Source: Limonium bicolor | Lineage: Eukaryota > Streptophyta > Magnoliopsida > Caryophyllales > Plumbaginaceae | NCBI GenBank assembly: GCA_023374045.1 | Contig: CM041776.1 | Span: 42,538,171-42,602,170, forward strand | Length of the DNA stretch: 64,000 bases | Direction: 5' to 3' | Shown here: positions 1 through 11,855 of the stretch, piece after piece | Position numbering within the stretch: position 1 is the stretch's first letter | Layout: the number at the start of each line of letters is the position of its first letter | Position numbers and translations under genes: made by a program | Notes under the pieces: model-generated | Told to the model about the DNA's origin: nothing | What the model saw: the letters and a program-made list of their open reading frames with translations, nothing else | Database searches by the model: none

Positions 1-314
1 TCCACATTATGCTAACATGCGCTGCTTGAGCAAGTTTCATGTTAGTCTTGCGCCTAGGCCAGTCTTTTCCGCCTTATTTGCCTAGCAAACTCCGGCGTCG
101 TTGGGAGGGAGCAGGCTGCTGGCCGGCGGTGAAAGAGAAGGTCAATACAGTAATTTTCAAAGCTCTCACCATCTCCCGGCCAAGTGGAGAAAGTAAGGGT
201 ATTTACAACAGGGGATGTGGATTCCAAGAAAAGAATATTATTGTAATGTCTATTTCCACACTACTCCTCTTGTCAGCAAAAGTGCATTCTCTATCATAGG
301 CACTTAATTACGCT
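1..314. other. Unassigned sequence
   Basis: Mixed-composition DNA with one short open frame (39-299) that resembles no family I know. No repeats, splice-supported exons or element termini are visible. I see nothing functional in it. Confidence 0.4.
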
Positions 315-375
315 GGGGTGTTATTTGTAGTACAAAATTACTAATCACCACAGTACAAATTTTTTTTAAATCATA
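315..375. repeat. MITE arm fragment, inverted match to 38246-38307
   Basis: This stretch begins GGGGTGTTATTTGTAGTAC and is close to the reverse complement of 38246-38307, including the shared core TTACTAATCACC. It looks like one terminal arm of a small TIR family. Its continuation is lost because the Stowaway-like element at 376-571 abuts it. No target-site duplication could be assigned. Confidence 0.5.
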
Positions 376-571
376 TTCTCTCCGTTCAATAATATCTGTC
401 ATTTTAGAAACTTGCACACTTATTAAGAAAAGTAGAAAAATGACGCATGTGCCCCTACTTTTTACTTTTTTCATCTAGATAATACTTACTTTTGTATTGA
501 ATGGTAGGGTTAAAGTGGAAAAAAGTATAACAAAAGCTAGAATGACAAATATTTTGAACAGAGTCACTCCC
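376..571. mobile_element. Stowaway-like MITE
   Basis: A 196-bp non-coding element. The left end reads TTCTCTCCGTTCAATAATAT and the right end, read inward on the other strand, GGGAGTGACTCTGTTCAAAA. Both continue into a TNTTTGTCATTNTAG-like core. The arms resemble the CTCCCTCCGT termini of plant Stowaway (Tc1/mariner) MITEs, and TA dinucleotides flank it at 374-375 and 572-573, as the family requires. The arms have diverged, so it is an old copy. Confidence 0.68.
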
Positions 572-651
572 TAAAAAAGCTAGATAATACTTACATGTAG
601 TGACATTGCGTCATAATTTTTTTTCAAAAAAATCATTTCGTCACCATGAAC

Positions 652-965
652 CGTAAAAAAACGCTCTCGTCGTATTAGAAGACGTTAAAGCTGTTTTTAT
701 TGCGTTCGAACGTTATTATAATTGGACTTGACATTGGTAAACGACATTTATGTTACGTTTTTTTTGACTAAATTACAGACATTGTTACAGTTTCAGAAAC
801 GTCGTGCTGAAAACGTAGTTGATAACGCTAATTTCAGGTAAAAAAACTCTCTCGTTGTAGTAAAAGCCGTTAAACCCGTTTCTATTACGTTTGGATGTTA
901 TAATTATGATTTTATGCTAAGTTATTGATGTTTTGCTGTTGTATTTAGTATGAAACAACGTTAAT
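652..965. repeat. Two diverged tandem copies of a ~186-bp AT-rich unit
   Basis: The segment starting GTAAAAAAACGCTCTCGTCG at 652 recurs, diverged, at 838 as GTAAAAAAACTCTCTCGTTG. Both continue through matching GTTAAA and ATTATAATT blocks. The second copy is shorter and merges into the promoter-like stretch downstream. This could be the subterminal region of a DNA transposon or a duplicated enhancer-like block, and the sequence does not decide between them. Confidence 0.5.
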
Positions 966-986
966 ATGTTGAAAACGAGTCAAAAC

Positions 987-1178
987 GAGCGTTTTTTCAA
1001 AAAACGCTCCAAAACGCGCACGTTATATATAAACGGGACGTGTCCAGTATCTTCATTTCTCACGCACGCACCATCTCTCCACCAAATTACCTTGCCGAAA
1101 TCCTCTCTTCCTGATCACCGGAGCCACCGCCGGACCACCGTCGGACCACCACCGGACCACAGCCGGAAAAAATTTCAG
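987..1178 (+). promoter_or_regulatory. Promoter-like segment with hairpin, TATA box and first-exon donor
   Basis: A perfect 11-bp-stem inverted repeat (GAGCGTTTTTT C AAAAAACGCTC, 987-1009) lies 14 bases upstream of a good TATA box (TATATATAA, 1024-1032). Downstream is a C-rich leader-like stretch, then CAG|GTGAG at 1176-1183, a strong splice-donor match. Together this looks like a plant Pol II promoter and a short untranslated first exon. No downstream coding exon could be attached, so it may be the promoter of a degraded element. Confidence 0.4.
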
Positions 1179-1425
1179 GTGAGTTTTTCAATTTTTTTTT
1201 TTTTGCAAGTTATAGACCTTGATGTAATGATTTCAAATATGTTGTTAGAATTTAGAAACACACATTAAATTAGCCTAGATCTACAAAATAAAAATCTGGA
1301 AAAAAGCTTGAAATCCAACAATGGAGTCGCCTCCCCTACTGACACGAGATGGGCTCCCTCGCCCCGCCTTCGGACACTAGTCGGCGCGACTCGCCTCCTC
1401 CTTTGACACGCCTGAAGCCTGCTCA

Positions 1426-1622
1426 CCTCCTTCATCGACACGACCTGTTCTGCCTCACCGCGCCGACAAAGATGAGCACCCGCTGCTCTCCTTTGCTGTG
1501 AAAAGGTGAAGTCGCCCAGCTCGCCTCCTCAATCGACACGAGCTGCTCTGGCTCACCGCGCCGACAAAGATGAGTTGCCGCTGCTCGCCTTGGCTGAAAA
1601 GCGACGTCACCCAGCTCGCCTC
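1426..1622. repeat. GC-rich minisatellite, two ~98-bp units
   Basis: Units at 1426-1523 and 1524-1622 share CTCACCGCGCCGACAAAGAT and neighbouring blocks, and a partial third unit precedes them near 1393. The open frames on both strands here follow from the stop-poor GC-rich repeat and are not convincing genes. The composition differs sharply from the AT-rich flanks. Confidence 0.55.
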
Positions 1623-1898
1623 TGATGAAACACGATCGGAGATGACTAACCGTGGCGGCGGACACTAGTCATCCAAACTCGCCCCGTCTGTTGGGGCGAG
1701 AGCTATTTTTTTCTTTTTTTATAACAATAAATATTTTTATATTTCTTAAAATAAATATAATTCATGAAATATTAAATTTAATAAGTGCTAATAAAACAAC
1801 TAAAATATTAAATAAGAGAATGACAATTATAAAGTCAAGAGTTACAATTATATAGAATAATTATAAATCATAAATGACCTAGTCATTTTACAAAGTTA
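1623..1898. other. AT-rich spacer
   Basis: Low-complexity A/T sequence between the GC-rich minisatellite and the duplicated promoter unit. No element ends or exons seen. Confidence 0.4.
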
Positions 1899-2774
1899 TA
1901 GTTCTATTTTTTGAACTTTCTTTTTTCTTGTATTATGGCAAGAAATTGGAGCTTGGGAACCCCTTGAAACCGCCAAGAAAAACAAGGGTAACAAGTGTGG
2001 ATTAGTCCCTTTGTAAAGGTAAAAACTCTAAAGTAAACCTTGAAATTAAAGAGTTGGTTAAGCTTGAAATTTTTACCAATAATCTAAGTGAAACCCCTGT
2101 AAATAGGGCCGAAGAGCAAGGAAAACTTCAAGCTACAAGCCTCTTGAAAAAATCAACTTTTGGGCATTAAGAGGTAAACTCCTTAAGTTAGGGTATAATG
2201 TCATTTTAATGGTGGTTTGGTGTTGTAACAATTAAGGTCGGATGCCTACTGGTTTATTTACTGTATTTTAAGTTTATAATGTTTAGAACAAAGTTAAAGC
2301 ACTAATAGGAGTTAAAGGCTTATAGGTACAAAAGGATAAGTAAATGGGGCTAAAGGGGTAGTTATGTATAGGGCCGACGATTGTTTCTGTATAAAATGGT
2401 TTATAATGATATATTTATGTTTATGAACTATAAGTATAAATGATTCATAATGACCTAAATATACTTATAAACTTATTTTACAACTTTTGTGTCATTCAAA
2501 ATAAAGTTTAAGTGATTAAGTAACAAGTGTAGTAAAACAAGTGGCAAAAAGGTAATTTTCTTAGTCATTTTACTAACGTATAGTTTTGTGCTTTAAGGTT
2601 TTCATGCTTAAATCATCATTCCCTCTTAGATCTACCAAGGAACTAACTTCCTTCATGCTTTCCTAGTGTTGGCCAAAATTTTGAAGGAGCAAGACCACCA
2701 TTTTGACACTCTAAGGTAATAATCCATGCTTAAAACCCATATTTGTGCCTTAAGCTTTTACCTTAGATTATGGG
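1899..2774 (+). repeat. First copy of duplicated promoter / 5'-exon unit
   Basis: The block beginning near TAGTTCTATTTTTTGAACTT is repeated from 2775. Both copies contain the same leader ending in GGGCATTA then GAGGTAAACTCC, a plausible splice donor (near 2171 here). The TATA position reads TGTAAATAGGG in this copy, weaker than in the second. The copies differ by many substitutions and small indels, so the duplication is not recent. Confidence 0.6.
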
Positions 2775-3280
2775 GTATGTATAGTTCTTTTTTGAACTTT
2801 CTTTTTTCTTGTATTATGGCAGGAAATTGGAGCTTGGGAACCCCTTGAAACCGTCAAGAAAAACAAGGGAAACAAGTGTGGATTAGTCCATCTTTGTAAA
2901 GGTAAAAACTCTAAACTAAACCTTCAAATTGAAGATTTGGTTAAGCATCAAATTTGTACCAATAATCTAAGTGAAATCCCTCTATAAATAGGGCCGACGA
3001 GCAAGGAAAACTTCAAGCTACAAGCCTCTTGAAAAATCAACTTTTGGGCATTAGGAGGTAAACTCCTTAAGTAGTGTTTAATGTCATTTTAATGGTGTTT
3101 TGGTGTTGTAACAATTAAGGCTGAATCCATACTGTTTTATTTACTGTATTTTAACTTTATAATGTGTTTAGAACAAAGTAAAAGCATTAGAATGAGTTGA
3201 AGGGCTTATAGGTACAAAATGATAAGTAAAAAGAGGCGAAAATGCAATTTTTGAAAACTAAAGGGTTAGTTATGTATAGG
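2775..3280 (+). repeat. Second copy of the promoter unit, split by a retrotransposon
   Basis: This repeats 1899 onward for 506 bp, is interrupted at 3281 by the 21.6-kb LTR element, and resumes at 24909. The joined order (a TATAGG end followed by GGCC and a TATAAATGGTTTATAATGAT-like stretch) matches the uninterrupted first copy around 2375-2440. That independently confirms the insertion site. Confidence 0.7.
2983..3057 (+). promoter_or_regulatory. TATA box and putative first exon upstream of the PMD gene
   Basis: TATAAATA at 2983-2990 is followed by a leader (GGGCCGACGAGCAAGGAAAA) and the donor-like GAG|GTAAAC at 3055-3063. The next good acceptor followed by an ATG is CTTGTGCAG at 25716-25724. 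A 5'-UTR intron running from here to the PMD start codon is therefore plausible, and it would now contain the inserted retrotransposon. This gene model is inferred from motif order only. Confidence 0.38.
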
Positions 3281-6200
3281 TGTAGACACCAAAAATTCTC
3301 ACCCCATAAAACAAATTCCTAAATAATAAATAAAATAAGAGGGGTCGTCGCCTTTCTTTTTCAAAATTGTTAACGTGCTGCCAAAATAAAACCTTCGTTT
3401 AGTCACAAAATTTTCAAACATCAATTGTCAAACTACCTTTATAACAGAACACTTTTATTTATCTATTTTATTTCATTTATTTTCAACTTGTTTATTAAGA
3501 AATACATTGTATTTTACTGATAAGACATCCCGGTTTCATTCTATGTTTCATTAGCATTTATTTATTTATTTATTTTAATTTTTTTAAAAAAAGATTTTAG
3601 TCGGAACAAGATACTGCTTATTAAATTTGTCTCGCGTTTTTTCGATCATGAAGAGATGCAGTAGTACTAGTTTTTGAGCATTACCGGACGGAATTGCAGG
3701 ACCTAGTTTCAAATCATGGCATTTCATTTTTCTTGCTACTGTTGTTGATGTGCGCCCAGCTGACGGTCTCAGCCCAGTTTTGGCCCATCTCATGGAGCTG
3801 GTCCCGGCCCTATCTGTTGATGCACACCCAACAAACACAATATTCAACCAGAAGAGGAAAACCCTAGTCCAAATAAAAAATCGGTGGTAGCCATCCAACA
3901 GTAGAATATAAAAGGACATCTATACTGTAGCAGACACGGGGGAAGACAAAAAAAACAAGAGCGACATGCCATTCTCTCTAAAACTGAACATTCGTCCTTG
4001 ACGTTTTGAAACCGAGATTGAAGAAGAAAAAAAAAAAAAATAGAAGTGTTTGAATCTCCTTCTCCTCTGCTCGCCTAGACACAAAAAAAATCTGCTACCA
4101 CCAGAAATCGATCCTTTCCCTCCCTAAGTATTCACGTCTCCTTTGCTTCAGGTTCAGACAAGGTAAGTCTGGTTTTTCGACCAGATTCCTCTTCGACACC
4201 CTCATCTCTCACATCTTGTTTTGTATAAACTTTCTTCTTCAACACTCACTTCGCCTGAGGAGTCGAACCAGTGAAGGCCAAGTAAAGGGAGGCTTCGTGG
4301 AAAACTTGTAACCGAAGTGGAAGTCCATACTCCTTTTCCACTTTTATATCTTATATATTTTGATAAATTCTTGCAACGAGGCTTTGAATCTTTGTTTCGT
4401 ACATCAGTAACTGCAATGGAATACAAAAATGTTCACAAATTCTGACTCCATGCTTTGTGTCTCCTATATATCATCGCCAAGTGAACCTGAAAAGGGGGAT
4501 GGTCATGAGTGAGCGGTTTCGTTGGAACTGTCCGATGCTAGTGTCGCCTACGTGTGTTCTCGCCGTTTTCTCATAATGCCTTTGATTTTGTTCTGCATCT
4601 CCTAAAGATTCGAAGATGTGACTTCATTACCTCGCTGTGTATATCAGTCACAAGCGAATTTTAGGTCCACTATATCTTCGGGTTTTTCTTTTTATTCTCG
4701 TTCGTTTCTGCATTTTGTTGCTTCCTGTATGCACTTCCAGTGGAATATAAGAGTGGGGATCATCGGGAGAAGAATCTGGTTTTCGGCTTCATTTCTGAAG
4801 CATGAACAGACGTTCTTTCTCGTCTTGACCTTTCCTACTAATTTGTTGTATATTTTTATTTATTTTTTGACATGATGTTCGAATACCAAACTCACAGCAT
4901 CATCGCTTTGTTTCTACTCGAGTTCTGCCATTATCACTTTCTGAATATGGGAGAGATATTTGATTTCCATTGACATTATTTTTGGATTGTCTGGATTTGT
5001 TACTCCGCTGATTCGACCGAAAACTTGTCTCTATGTTTCCTAATTCGTCTTGTGATTCGTTGAGTTGGATCTTGCTTCTAAAGCCGACCTCTGTTGGTTA
5101 CCATAGCAAACGTTGAATCACCGCCATGTCGTGGAACTCAGATGGTGGTCTTGAGCTATATAGGCGTAGCTGCAATCTGTGCTAATCCTTGTACCACTCC
5201 TCTGTTAATTCGATTTTTGTTAAACTAATCTGCTTCGTTGTTTTGAGTTGTCTTCTCTCCACAGGCAGTGGTCATCATCTCGGTGCTGGTATTTTGTTCT
5301 AACCAAAGCTGGTCTTTACTTAGTCTCATTCGAACCATGTCTGTGTGCTAAATAAATAAATCATGTTGCGCGTTCGGAACTTTGTCATATTGGCTTAATT
5401 TCTGCTACACAAATATCCTGTCTGTTAATGGTTACGGTACTTGTACACACACGTGTTTCCCCTTTTAATTTGTTAATTCAAGAATAGTTAATCATTCGGT
5501 ATTTATCAGTGCTTCGAATGACTGATGTTTCGATGTAAAAAAATTATGAATTCAATTTCTCGGCACCGCCCTAGGCATGAATCTTGTGATTTCTGTATAA
5601 TCTTTGTACAACTGAATTTGAATTACCAGCGCGTTTGATACTATGCTCACTTTTATATGTCATTACCTATTACAGTCTCATTTCCTAACCGTTTTTTAAT
5701 GGATTGGACCCATTAGTGCTACTGCAAACTCTGGGCCCAAATCAATCCTCGCCTTGGGCCCATTTATTTTGTGGTATGATTGGGCTAGAACAGGTGACCC
5801 TAGGAGCCTATAGGTTACCTGCTTATTTTGAGAACCGATTATCGGTTCAGACCTACAATTTTCCGTGGGTCTCTTTAGAAAGCTTATTCGTAGATGTTGC
5901 CCACATTGAGGTCGTAGTACCCGAGGGTCGTAGTACCTGTTTGTGGGTGACATCTCTCTTAATAAAAAAACTTTCCAAACAATCCACATAAATAAGAATA
6001 AAAATTCACAATCAATGGTCCAATTGAAAATCCAAAAAATCAAATTTTGTTTCAAAATCTTCCACAAGTTAAACTCATAATTGCAACCCAATTCTGAAGC
6101 CCAATCCAGCCTACCTTCCAAGGGCCCAATTCGGCCCAAATTTCAAAGCCTATTTAGGCCCAAATTTCAAAACTCATTCTCCAAGGCCCAAACCGGTCCA

Positions 6201-6667
6201 CTTTTCAAAGGCCCAATCCAAACCCAACTAGCTCAAAACTCGGCCGCTAATCCGAATCCAGCCCACTTTCAAACCGGTCCAAGTTGAAAGATCCAAATCA
6301 ACCCAAATTCAATTCCAAATTCACCCAAAATTCATTCAATTCAGTGAAAATTCAGTTTCAAAATCAGCCCAAAATCTAGTCAATCCTAATTCTATTCTGT
6401 ACCAAATCAATTCAATCGGCCCAATCAATTCAATTCAGCACAAATCTAACCTAACTTGCAAATTCCAATTCGATTTAAAACTTCATCCAACTTCAATTCA
6501 TTTAAATTCATTTCATTCCCAATTTATTCAAAACTTCATTCAATTCTAAGCTCATTCAAATCCAAGTTCATTTCAAAATTCCAATTCAAATCAATATTCA
6601 TTCAACCCCGATTCAACTTCGACTTCAATTCAATTTCAATTCCATTTCAATTTCCTCTACACTCTAA

Positions 6668-6835
6668 ATGTCTCACAGACCCGAGCGTCTCACAGACTTT
6701 GTCATTCCAATGATTCGAATGTCTCACAGACCTGAGCGTCTCACAGACCCGAGCGTCTCACAGACCCAAGCGTCTCACAGACTTTGACATCTCAAGGTTT
6801 CAAACGTCTCACAGACCCGAGCGTCTTACAGACTA
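6668..6835. repeat. 18-bp minisatellite inside the LTR
   Basis: About eight imperfect copies of GTCTCACAGACCCGAGC, with variants such as GTCTCACAGACTTTGTC and GTCTTACAGAC. The same array occurs in the 3' LTR at about 23658-23822 with point differences only, so it predates this insertion. Confidence 0.75.
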
Positions 6836-6935
6836 TCTCAAACCCAAAACTTCTCGAAATTCCAAACTCCTCTAAATCCCTAACCCCTCAAACCCTTTCA
6901 AAACCTCAAAACTTCCAAAACCCAAAGACTCTAAA

Positions 6936-7147
6936 CTACGTAAGGTCTGATCTCAACAGGGAGTTGAGTACGTAGGCAACCCACACAGGGTGCGACCCAC
7001 ACCAATCAAAATACCCTTTTTGTCATCATCCATCTCGCCTTGAAAAACCTTGTTCACTTTCAACCCTCGATTACCTCAAAAAACTCAACCATCCTAAAGA
7101 TCCTGAACTACGTAAGGTCTCATCTTAATATAGAGTTGAGTACGTAG
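6936..7147. repeat. Two hairpin motifs of the CTACGTA...TACGTAG type
   Basis: Copies at 6936-6975 and 7108-7147 have outer arms CTACGTA/TACGTAG and inner arms such as CTCAAC/GTTGAG around a short loop, followed by GTAGGCANCCCACA and GGGTGCGACC. The same unit occurs in the 3' LTR (about 23925-23964 and 24098-24137) and once in the internal region at 18406-18446. Confidence 0.65.
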
Positions 7148-7924
7148 GCAGCCCACATAGGGTGCGACCTCATTCCAAATCAAAAAACCCTTTCCCACTG
7201 TGTGGTGGTACTCGTACCTCTCAAAATCTCTTATGACTCACTTTAAACCTTCAAACCTTTAGACTTCGGGTCTTCTTCATCCACTTAATCAATAAAATTT
7301 CCCTCGATTTTACTATCTACATTCAGTCAACTCTCAACCTGTCAACCCTTTCATTTGGTGCTAGCTTGGCAGAAAAGCTCGCCTCATCCGCTCTCTTTCT
7401 CTCTTCCTGTCCTAATCCTATCCTTGGCTTTTAAATGAATCTCCCTAAAAGGTTTTGAAAGAAGGTAATCCTAACAATTGGAGACCGAGGTTTCCTCGGG
7501 CACCAATCCAAGGTTGTGGTCGTTGCCACTTCTGAGGGGTGTAACCCAGTGCGAACCCAACACAGAATCTCTAACATGACCAGATAAGTCCTATCCATAG
7601 GCCACAATCTCAGAGTCAACTAACGGTTCTTAGAACCCTCATCTTCCCTTCCTAGTTCCTTAGGTCAAACTAGGTGGCGACTCTAGTCAATTCCACCTTA
7701 TAGAGGCATAAGTCCGCGTGGGGCCCATTGAGAGCGAGTGTAGTGTTCACTTGCACTCCCCCTTATGCTTTCTGGGAAAGACGGGCGATTTAGTAGGTAT
7801 TTGAGGGATGCCGAGGTGACGGGTTTTTACCCTCCACAGAATGACATTTTCTAGGGTCTCGACTTTTCAGTCAGACCATATTTAGATAGACCCCCCTCAT
7901 ACCGAAAAATCACCCTCCACAGAA

Positions 7925-7942
7925 TGGTGACTCTGCTGGGGA
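7925..7942 (+). promoter_or_regulatory. Primer binding site, tRNA-Arg type
   Basis: TGGTGACTCTGCTGGGGA begins three bases after the 5' LTR. From memory it matches, with one change, the TGGCGACTCTGCTGGGGA site of Ogre elements, which pairs with a tRNA-Arg 3' end. The position and match support both the LTR boundary and the lineage call. Confidence 0.75.
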
Positions 7943-9109
7943 AAACTTGAGTAAGTTTTTCTCAAACTCAAGGAAGACTGAACTCCATTCAAAATTGTTG
8001 GGACTTCCCCACTTCTTTCAAAACCTTCAAGAGATTCACTTCGAAAGCCATTAGGATTACTCTACTCCACACTTAGAGTGTGATTGGTGAGGATAGCTAG
8101 GATGAGAGTGTGTAGCTTATACTCGACTTTGCTTGCCATGTGTGCTTCTCTTGCTACACAATTGCGTGATTATGCTAGACTAACCTGCAGGAACTTCAGG
8201 TAGGTGGGCCCATTAGGGGTCTAACTTCTTCCCTCTCTTTGCATGCGCATCTATTTACCGCTTTTTGGTTGTGATGTTGAACTGTTAGGAATAGTCCTGA
8301 GGTGGGTGCATAGGGTAGCTTAGGACATGCATTCCTCTGTGTCGCCCTTGATATTTGCGGTCGGGATAAACATTGGTCCACAATTGATTCCCCGTGAGCA
8401 GATGCCCTTCGTAGTAAGGACTATGCACACGAGGCGGTATGATCGTAGTATCTACGCCTTGAAAAGCTCATGATCCTTCAACACTTACCTTTTCGAGTCA
8501 AAGCCAGCATATAGTGAACTCTGAGCCTTCAGTGTCCAGCTGCCTGGTCCCGTGTCTAAGATGGGTTTATGGGTAGTCACCCCTTGTATGCCGTCTGTCT
8601 GACCACCCTTTTGCCTTACCCTGAAGATTGCATGGGCTCAGTTCTCCATGATTCCTCTGCACCACGGGTGTCTTTAAAGCCCAATGCCGCGCTACAAATT
8701 CATAGAGGATCCCGTATTTACGGATACCCATACATGACATAGCGTAGTCAGCGAATAATTTGGACTTTAGACACATCTTATCGTGCAGACGAGGGGAGAC
8801 CCGTTCCCATGCAGTACTTCCCCAAGTTTCCCAAAAGTGAGTATATGTTGTGATAATCCCCGGCTGCGGCTCGTGCGACTGTATCACTTCGGGTATCCTG
8901 ACCTTTCGAACTTAAGCACTCCGGACTTTCTTGATGACGTGCCGTACAAGGCATAACAGAGATAAATCCCGAGAGATGAACAGTGAAGGGACAACGGTTC
9001 CCCCGGTGGTATGGAAGCATTGATTGACCTGAAAGGTGATTATCCCAATCATTCGCACTCAGCTCCACATAAAATTAGCCACGATTTTTATTTTAAACTT
9101 ACATTTATG
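7943..9109 (+). other. 5' leader of the Ogre/Tat-type element
   Basis: No protein family is recognisable here. Ogre elements usually carry an extra ORF upstream of gag. Only short frames in several registers are seen, so such an ORF is absent or fully decayed. Confidence 0.45.
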
Positions 9110-11444
9110 TGTGACCACGTTTCAAAAATGAAATACCCGAAACTAGATGAGAGTTTTAAATGATAAACTAAGAGATAAGGAGGCTAAATAATGCCTTAGA
9201 AACATTAAGAAACATTTCTAATCAAAGAAAATATAAGGAAACACCAAAAGAGCAGTTAAGCAAAAACGTGCTCTAAGCTTGGAGAGACTTGGGAGAGTAC
9301 CCAAATGTTGTTCTAAGACCTTAGGGATATCCTAATGGTCATTTTAAATCAATTACCAAAGAAAACCAAGCTTGAAAACAAGTTAAAACACAAAATGTGC
9401 TTTAAGGAGTCTTAAAGCACGTTTTTGAAAAATTGTCTTGTAAATGAGTTTTGAATGGCTAAATGTCCATCATTACTCTTTAATTAACATGTGTACTATA
9501 TAGTATCACATTTGGAAGCCTATACCAATGGGAAATCAAAAATTTCACAACAATGTGCCTTGTTTTGTGAATAGTAACTTAATTAAGCTAGTTTATAACA
9601 TTAGTCAAAGTAAGTCAAATAAATGGTCAACAAAGACCACAACCTACCCTATTTAACCAAGGGGGCCGGTTTTTAAGTGTGACTCACCACACTTATCTAG
9701 CTAAGTAAAGAGAAAGCAAAAAGCAAATAAGTTAACTATTCACCTTTTACATAATATCTCACACTTTAGTGATTCTCTCTCCTCACCTCTTCATTCTCCT
9801 TTGTTCCCACGGTTTTCTTGCTCTCTCTCCCTTCTCCATTAACGTGAGGAGCAACTCCATGCTAGCTCCATCTAGCTTTGCACACAACTCACTCATTTTA
9901 GCTCCAAAACCAAAACAAATTACATATTCTCCTTAGTTAGCTCAAGCTCTCTCTTTCTATCTTTTCAAAACTTCAAGAGCTTCATTTTGGTGCCAAGTCA
10001 AACCACCATTAGAGGAGGAAATTCAAGTTTGGAGACTCCATTGGCTTCTCCATTCTCTTAAGGTAAAGAAAGTGTAAGAAAATCTAGGTTTCCATCATTT
10101 TCTTCCTTGTCCGAAAATTTACACTCATGGGACTCCATGTTTATGCCTTGTTCTAGCTTGTTTTCTACTCTTCAAAGGATTGAGGAGGTCCTTCTTGCTT
10201 CATATCCAAGCTTGTCTTGAGAAACCAAGGTAAAACAATCACCTTAATACCTTAAAACATTTTTTAACCTAGGGTTTGTTCCTTAGGGTTAATGTGTTAT
10301 CTAGTACTCATTGGATATTGGTTTAGAACATTGGCAAGGAGATACACATTGGTGACCGAGATTGAACAAAGAAAAACCTAAGGAAGAAAGCTTTTTAAGC
10401 TTGTAAAGAACAAGGTAAATTACTTACCTTAAGGTGTTTTATTGTTTAAGGGAATGGGATTTAGATATGTGATGAGTTTAGTAGAGAGTTTACATTAGAA
10501 AAGGGTTATATATAACTAGGAGAAATAATGACTATACTTGTGAACTTGTGACTAAAGAGCAAATGAGAAAAAGAGTTAGTTTAAGAACATCAAGGTGAAT
10601 TACAAGAAGCATTTTATTTCAATGGGAGCCTTGTTGTGTGTATTCGCAGGTTAAAGGCAAATATATGTGGAAATTCAGTGGTTAAGATTATTGTTATTTA
10701 AGGGCCTAAGTGCCAAGCATTTCAAGTTTAAGCACTATATGATGATGATGTGGTGTAGTTTTGGTGTAAATTGTGTGTTAAGGTGTTGTGATGAGAATTT
10801 GGGTGATGTTGGTTGTTTGATGGAGAAAAACCATGTGTTAGGATGTGCTATGTACTAGAGAACCCATGGCAAAAATTTAAAGGAGAACTTAAGTGTTTAA
10901 GATATTCTAAGGGGATTTAATGACTAAGGAAGTGCTAGGAAGTTCTATAGGTTGTCTTGATGAAAAAGGGTGAAGAAGTTAAGGTGTTCTAATGACTTGT
11001 AATGACTTAGGTATTACTATGAAGGATTTAGGAATCAAGAGAATGTAATTGAGTATTTAGGACTTAGGCAAATGTTGGTAAACAACTAGGAAGGAAATAA
11101 TGTGTTGATGGATGGAATTTTAAGCTTGTGAAGGAACTTTAAGTAAATGCATAAAAGAGTTTTAGATGGTGAAAAATGCTTGGGAGATGATGTTATAGTG
11201 GTGAGGAAAACATTTGGCATAGTGGTTACATTAGGTATGAACCACCACCTAGAAACCTAGTGGAAAACATTACAAGTGTTAGCATTATTATAAGGAAAAT
11301 GCATAATGACTAAGGTGAATCTTGGTGAATGATTTCATGTGTCTAGAGGAGGGCTTAAGGTGTATTTGAGGTGCCCAAATGAGGTTATAACATATTAGGA
11401 TATATGAGGAGAAGTTTGGAGTTAAAAGAGAATTTAGAACAAGG

Positions 11445-11855
11445 TTCTGGAGCCGACCGACCTTAGGACCGGACCTGCAAGGTCGGTCGAGCTCAGGTTA
11501 CACTACCGGAGAAAGTTTCTGGAATGGACCGACCTTGGGACCGGACTTGCAAGGTCGGTCGGGCATGTATTTTGTGAAGGAATTTAGTCTCTGGAATGGA
11601 CCGACCTTGGGACCGGACTTGCAAGGTCGGTCGGGCATGTATTTTGTACGGTAATAAGTCTCTGGAATCGACCGAACATGGGACCGGACTTGGCAAGTTC
11701 GGTCGAGCTTAAATTTCCCTCGGGGAAACTCTTGGGAATGGACCGACCTTGGGGACCGGACTTGCAAGGTCGGTCGGGGTAGAATTTTCAAACGGTGAAG
11801 TGTTCTGGAATGGACCGACCTTAGGTAAGGTCGGTCGGAAGTTCGGTCGAGCCTA
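11445..11855. repeat. Six ~72-bp units, each with a long inverted repeat
   Basis: Units start near 11445, 11519, 11592, 11663, 11734 and 11806. Each contains GACCGACCTT, then GGGACCGGACTTGC, then AAGGTCGGTC, which is a perfect 10-bp stem around a 14-base spacer in the best copies. The second and third units are nearly identical. The fourth has changed both arms (CCGAACATG and CAAGTTCGG). Confidence 0.75.

Larger units (their letters stand above)
3281..7921 (+). repeat. 5' LTR of the Ogre/Tat-type element
   Basis: 4,641 bp. A TATA box (TATAAAAGG, 3907-3915) about 630 bp in would leave a short U3 and a transcribed R/U5 part of nearly 4 kb. It has an A/T-rich 5' third, a segment rich in TTCAATTC-type repeats near 6280-6660, an 18-bp minisatellite, and two hairpin motifs near the 3' end. 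Open frames inside it (for example 5696-6139 on the minus strand) recur in both LTRs but have no recognisable domain. Confidence 0.85.

Noticed and set aside
5696..6139. A 147-residue minus-strand frame, seen again in the other LTR
   Set aside because: It lies in the LTR, shows no domain, is shortened by a frame change in the 3' LTR, and recurs simply because LTRs are copies.
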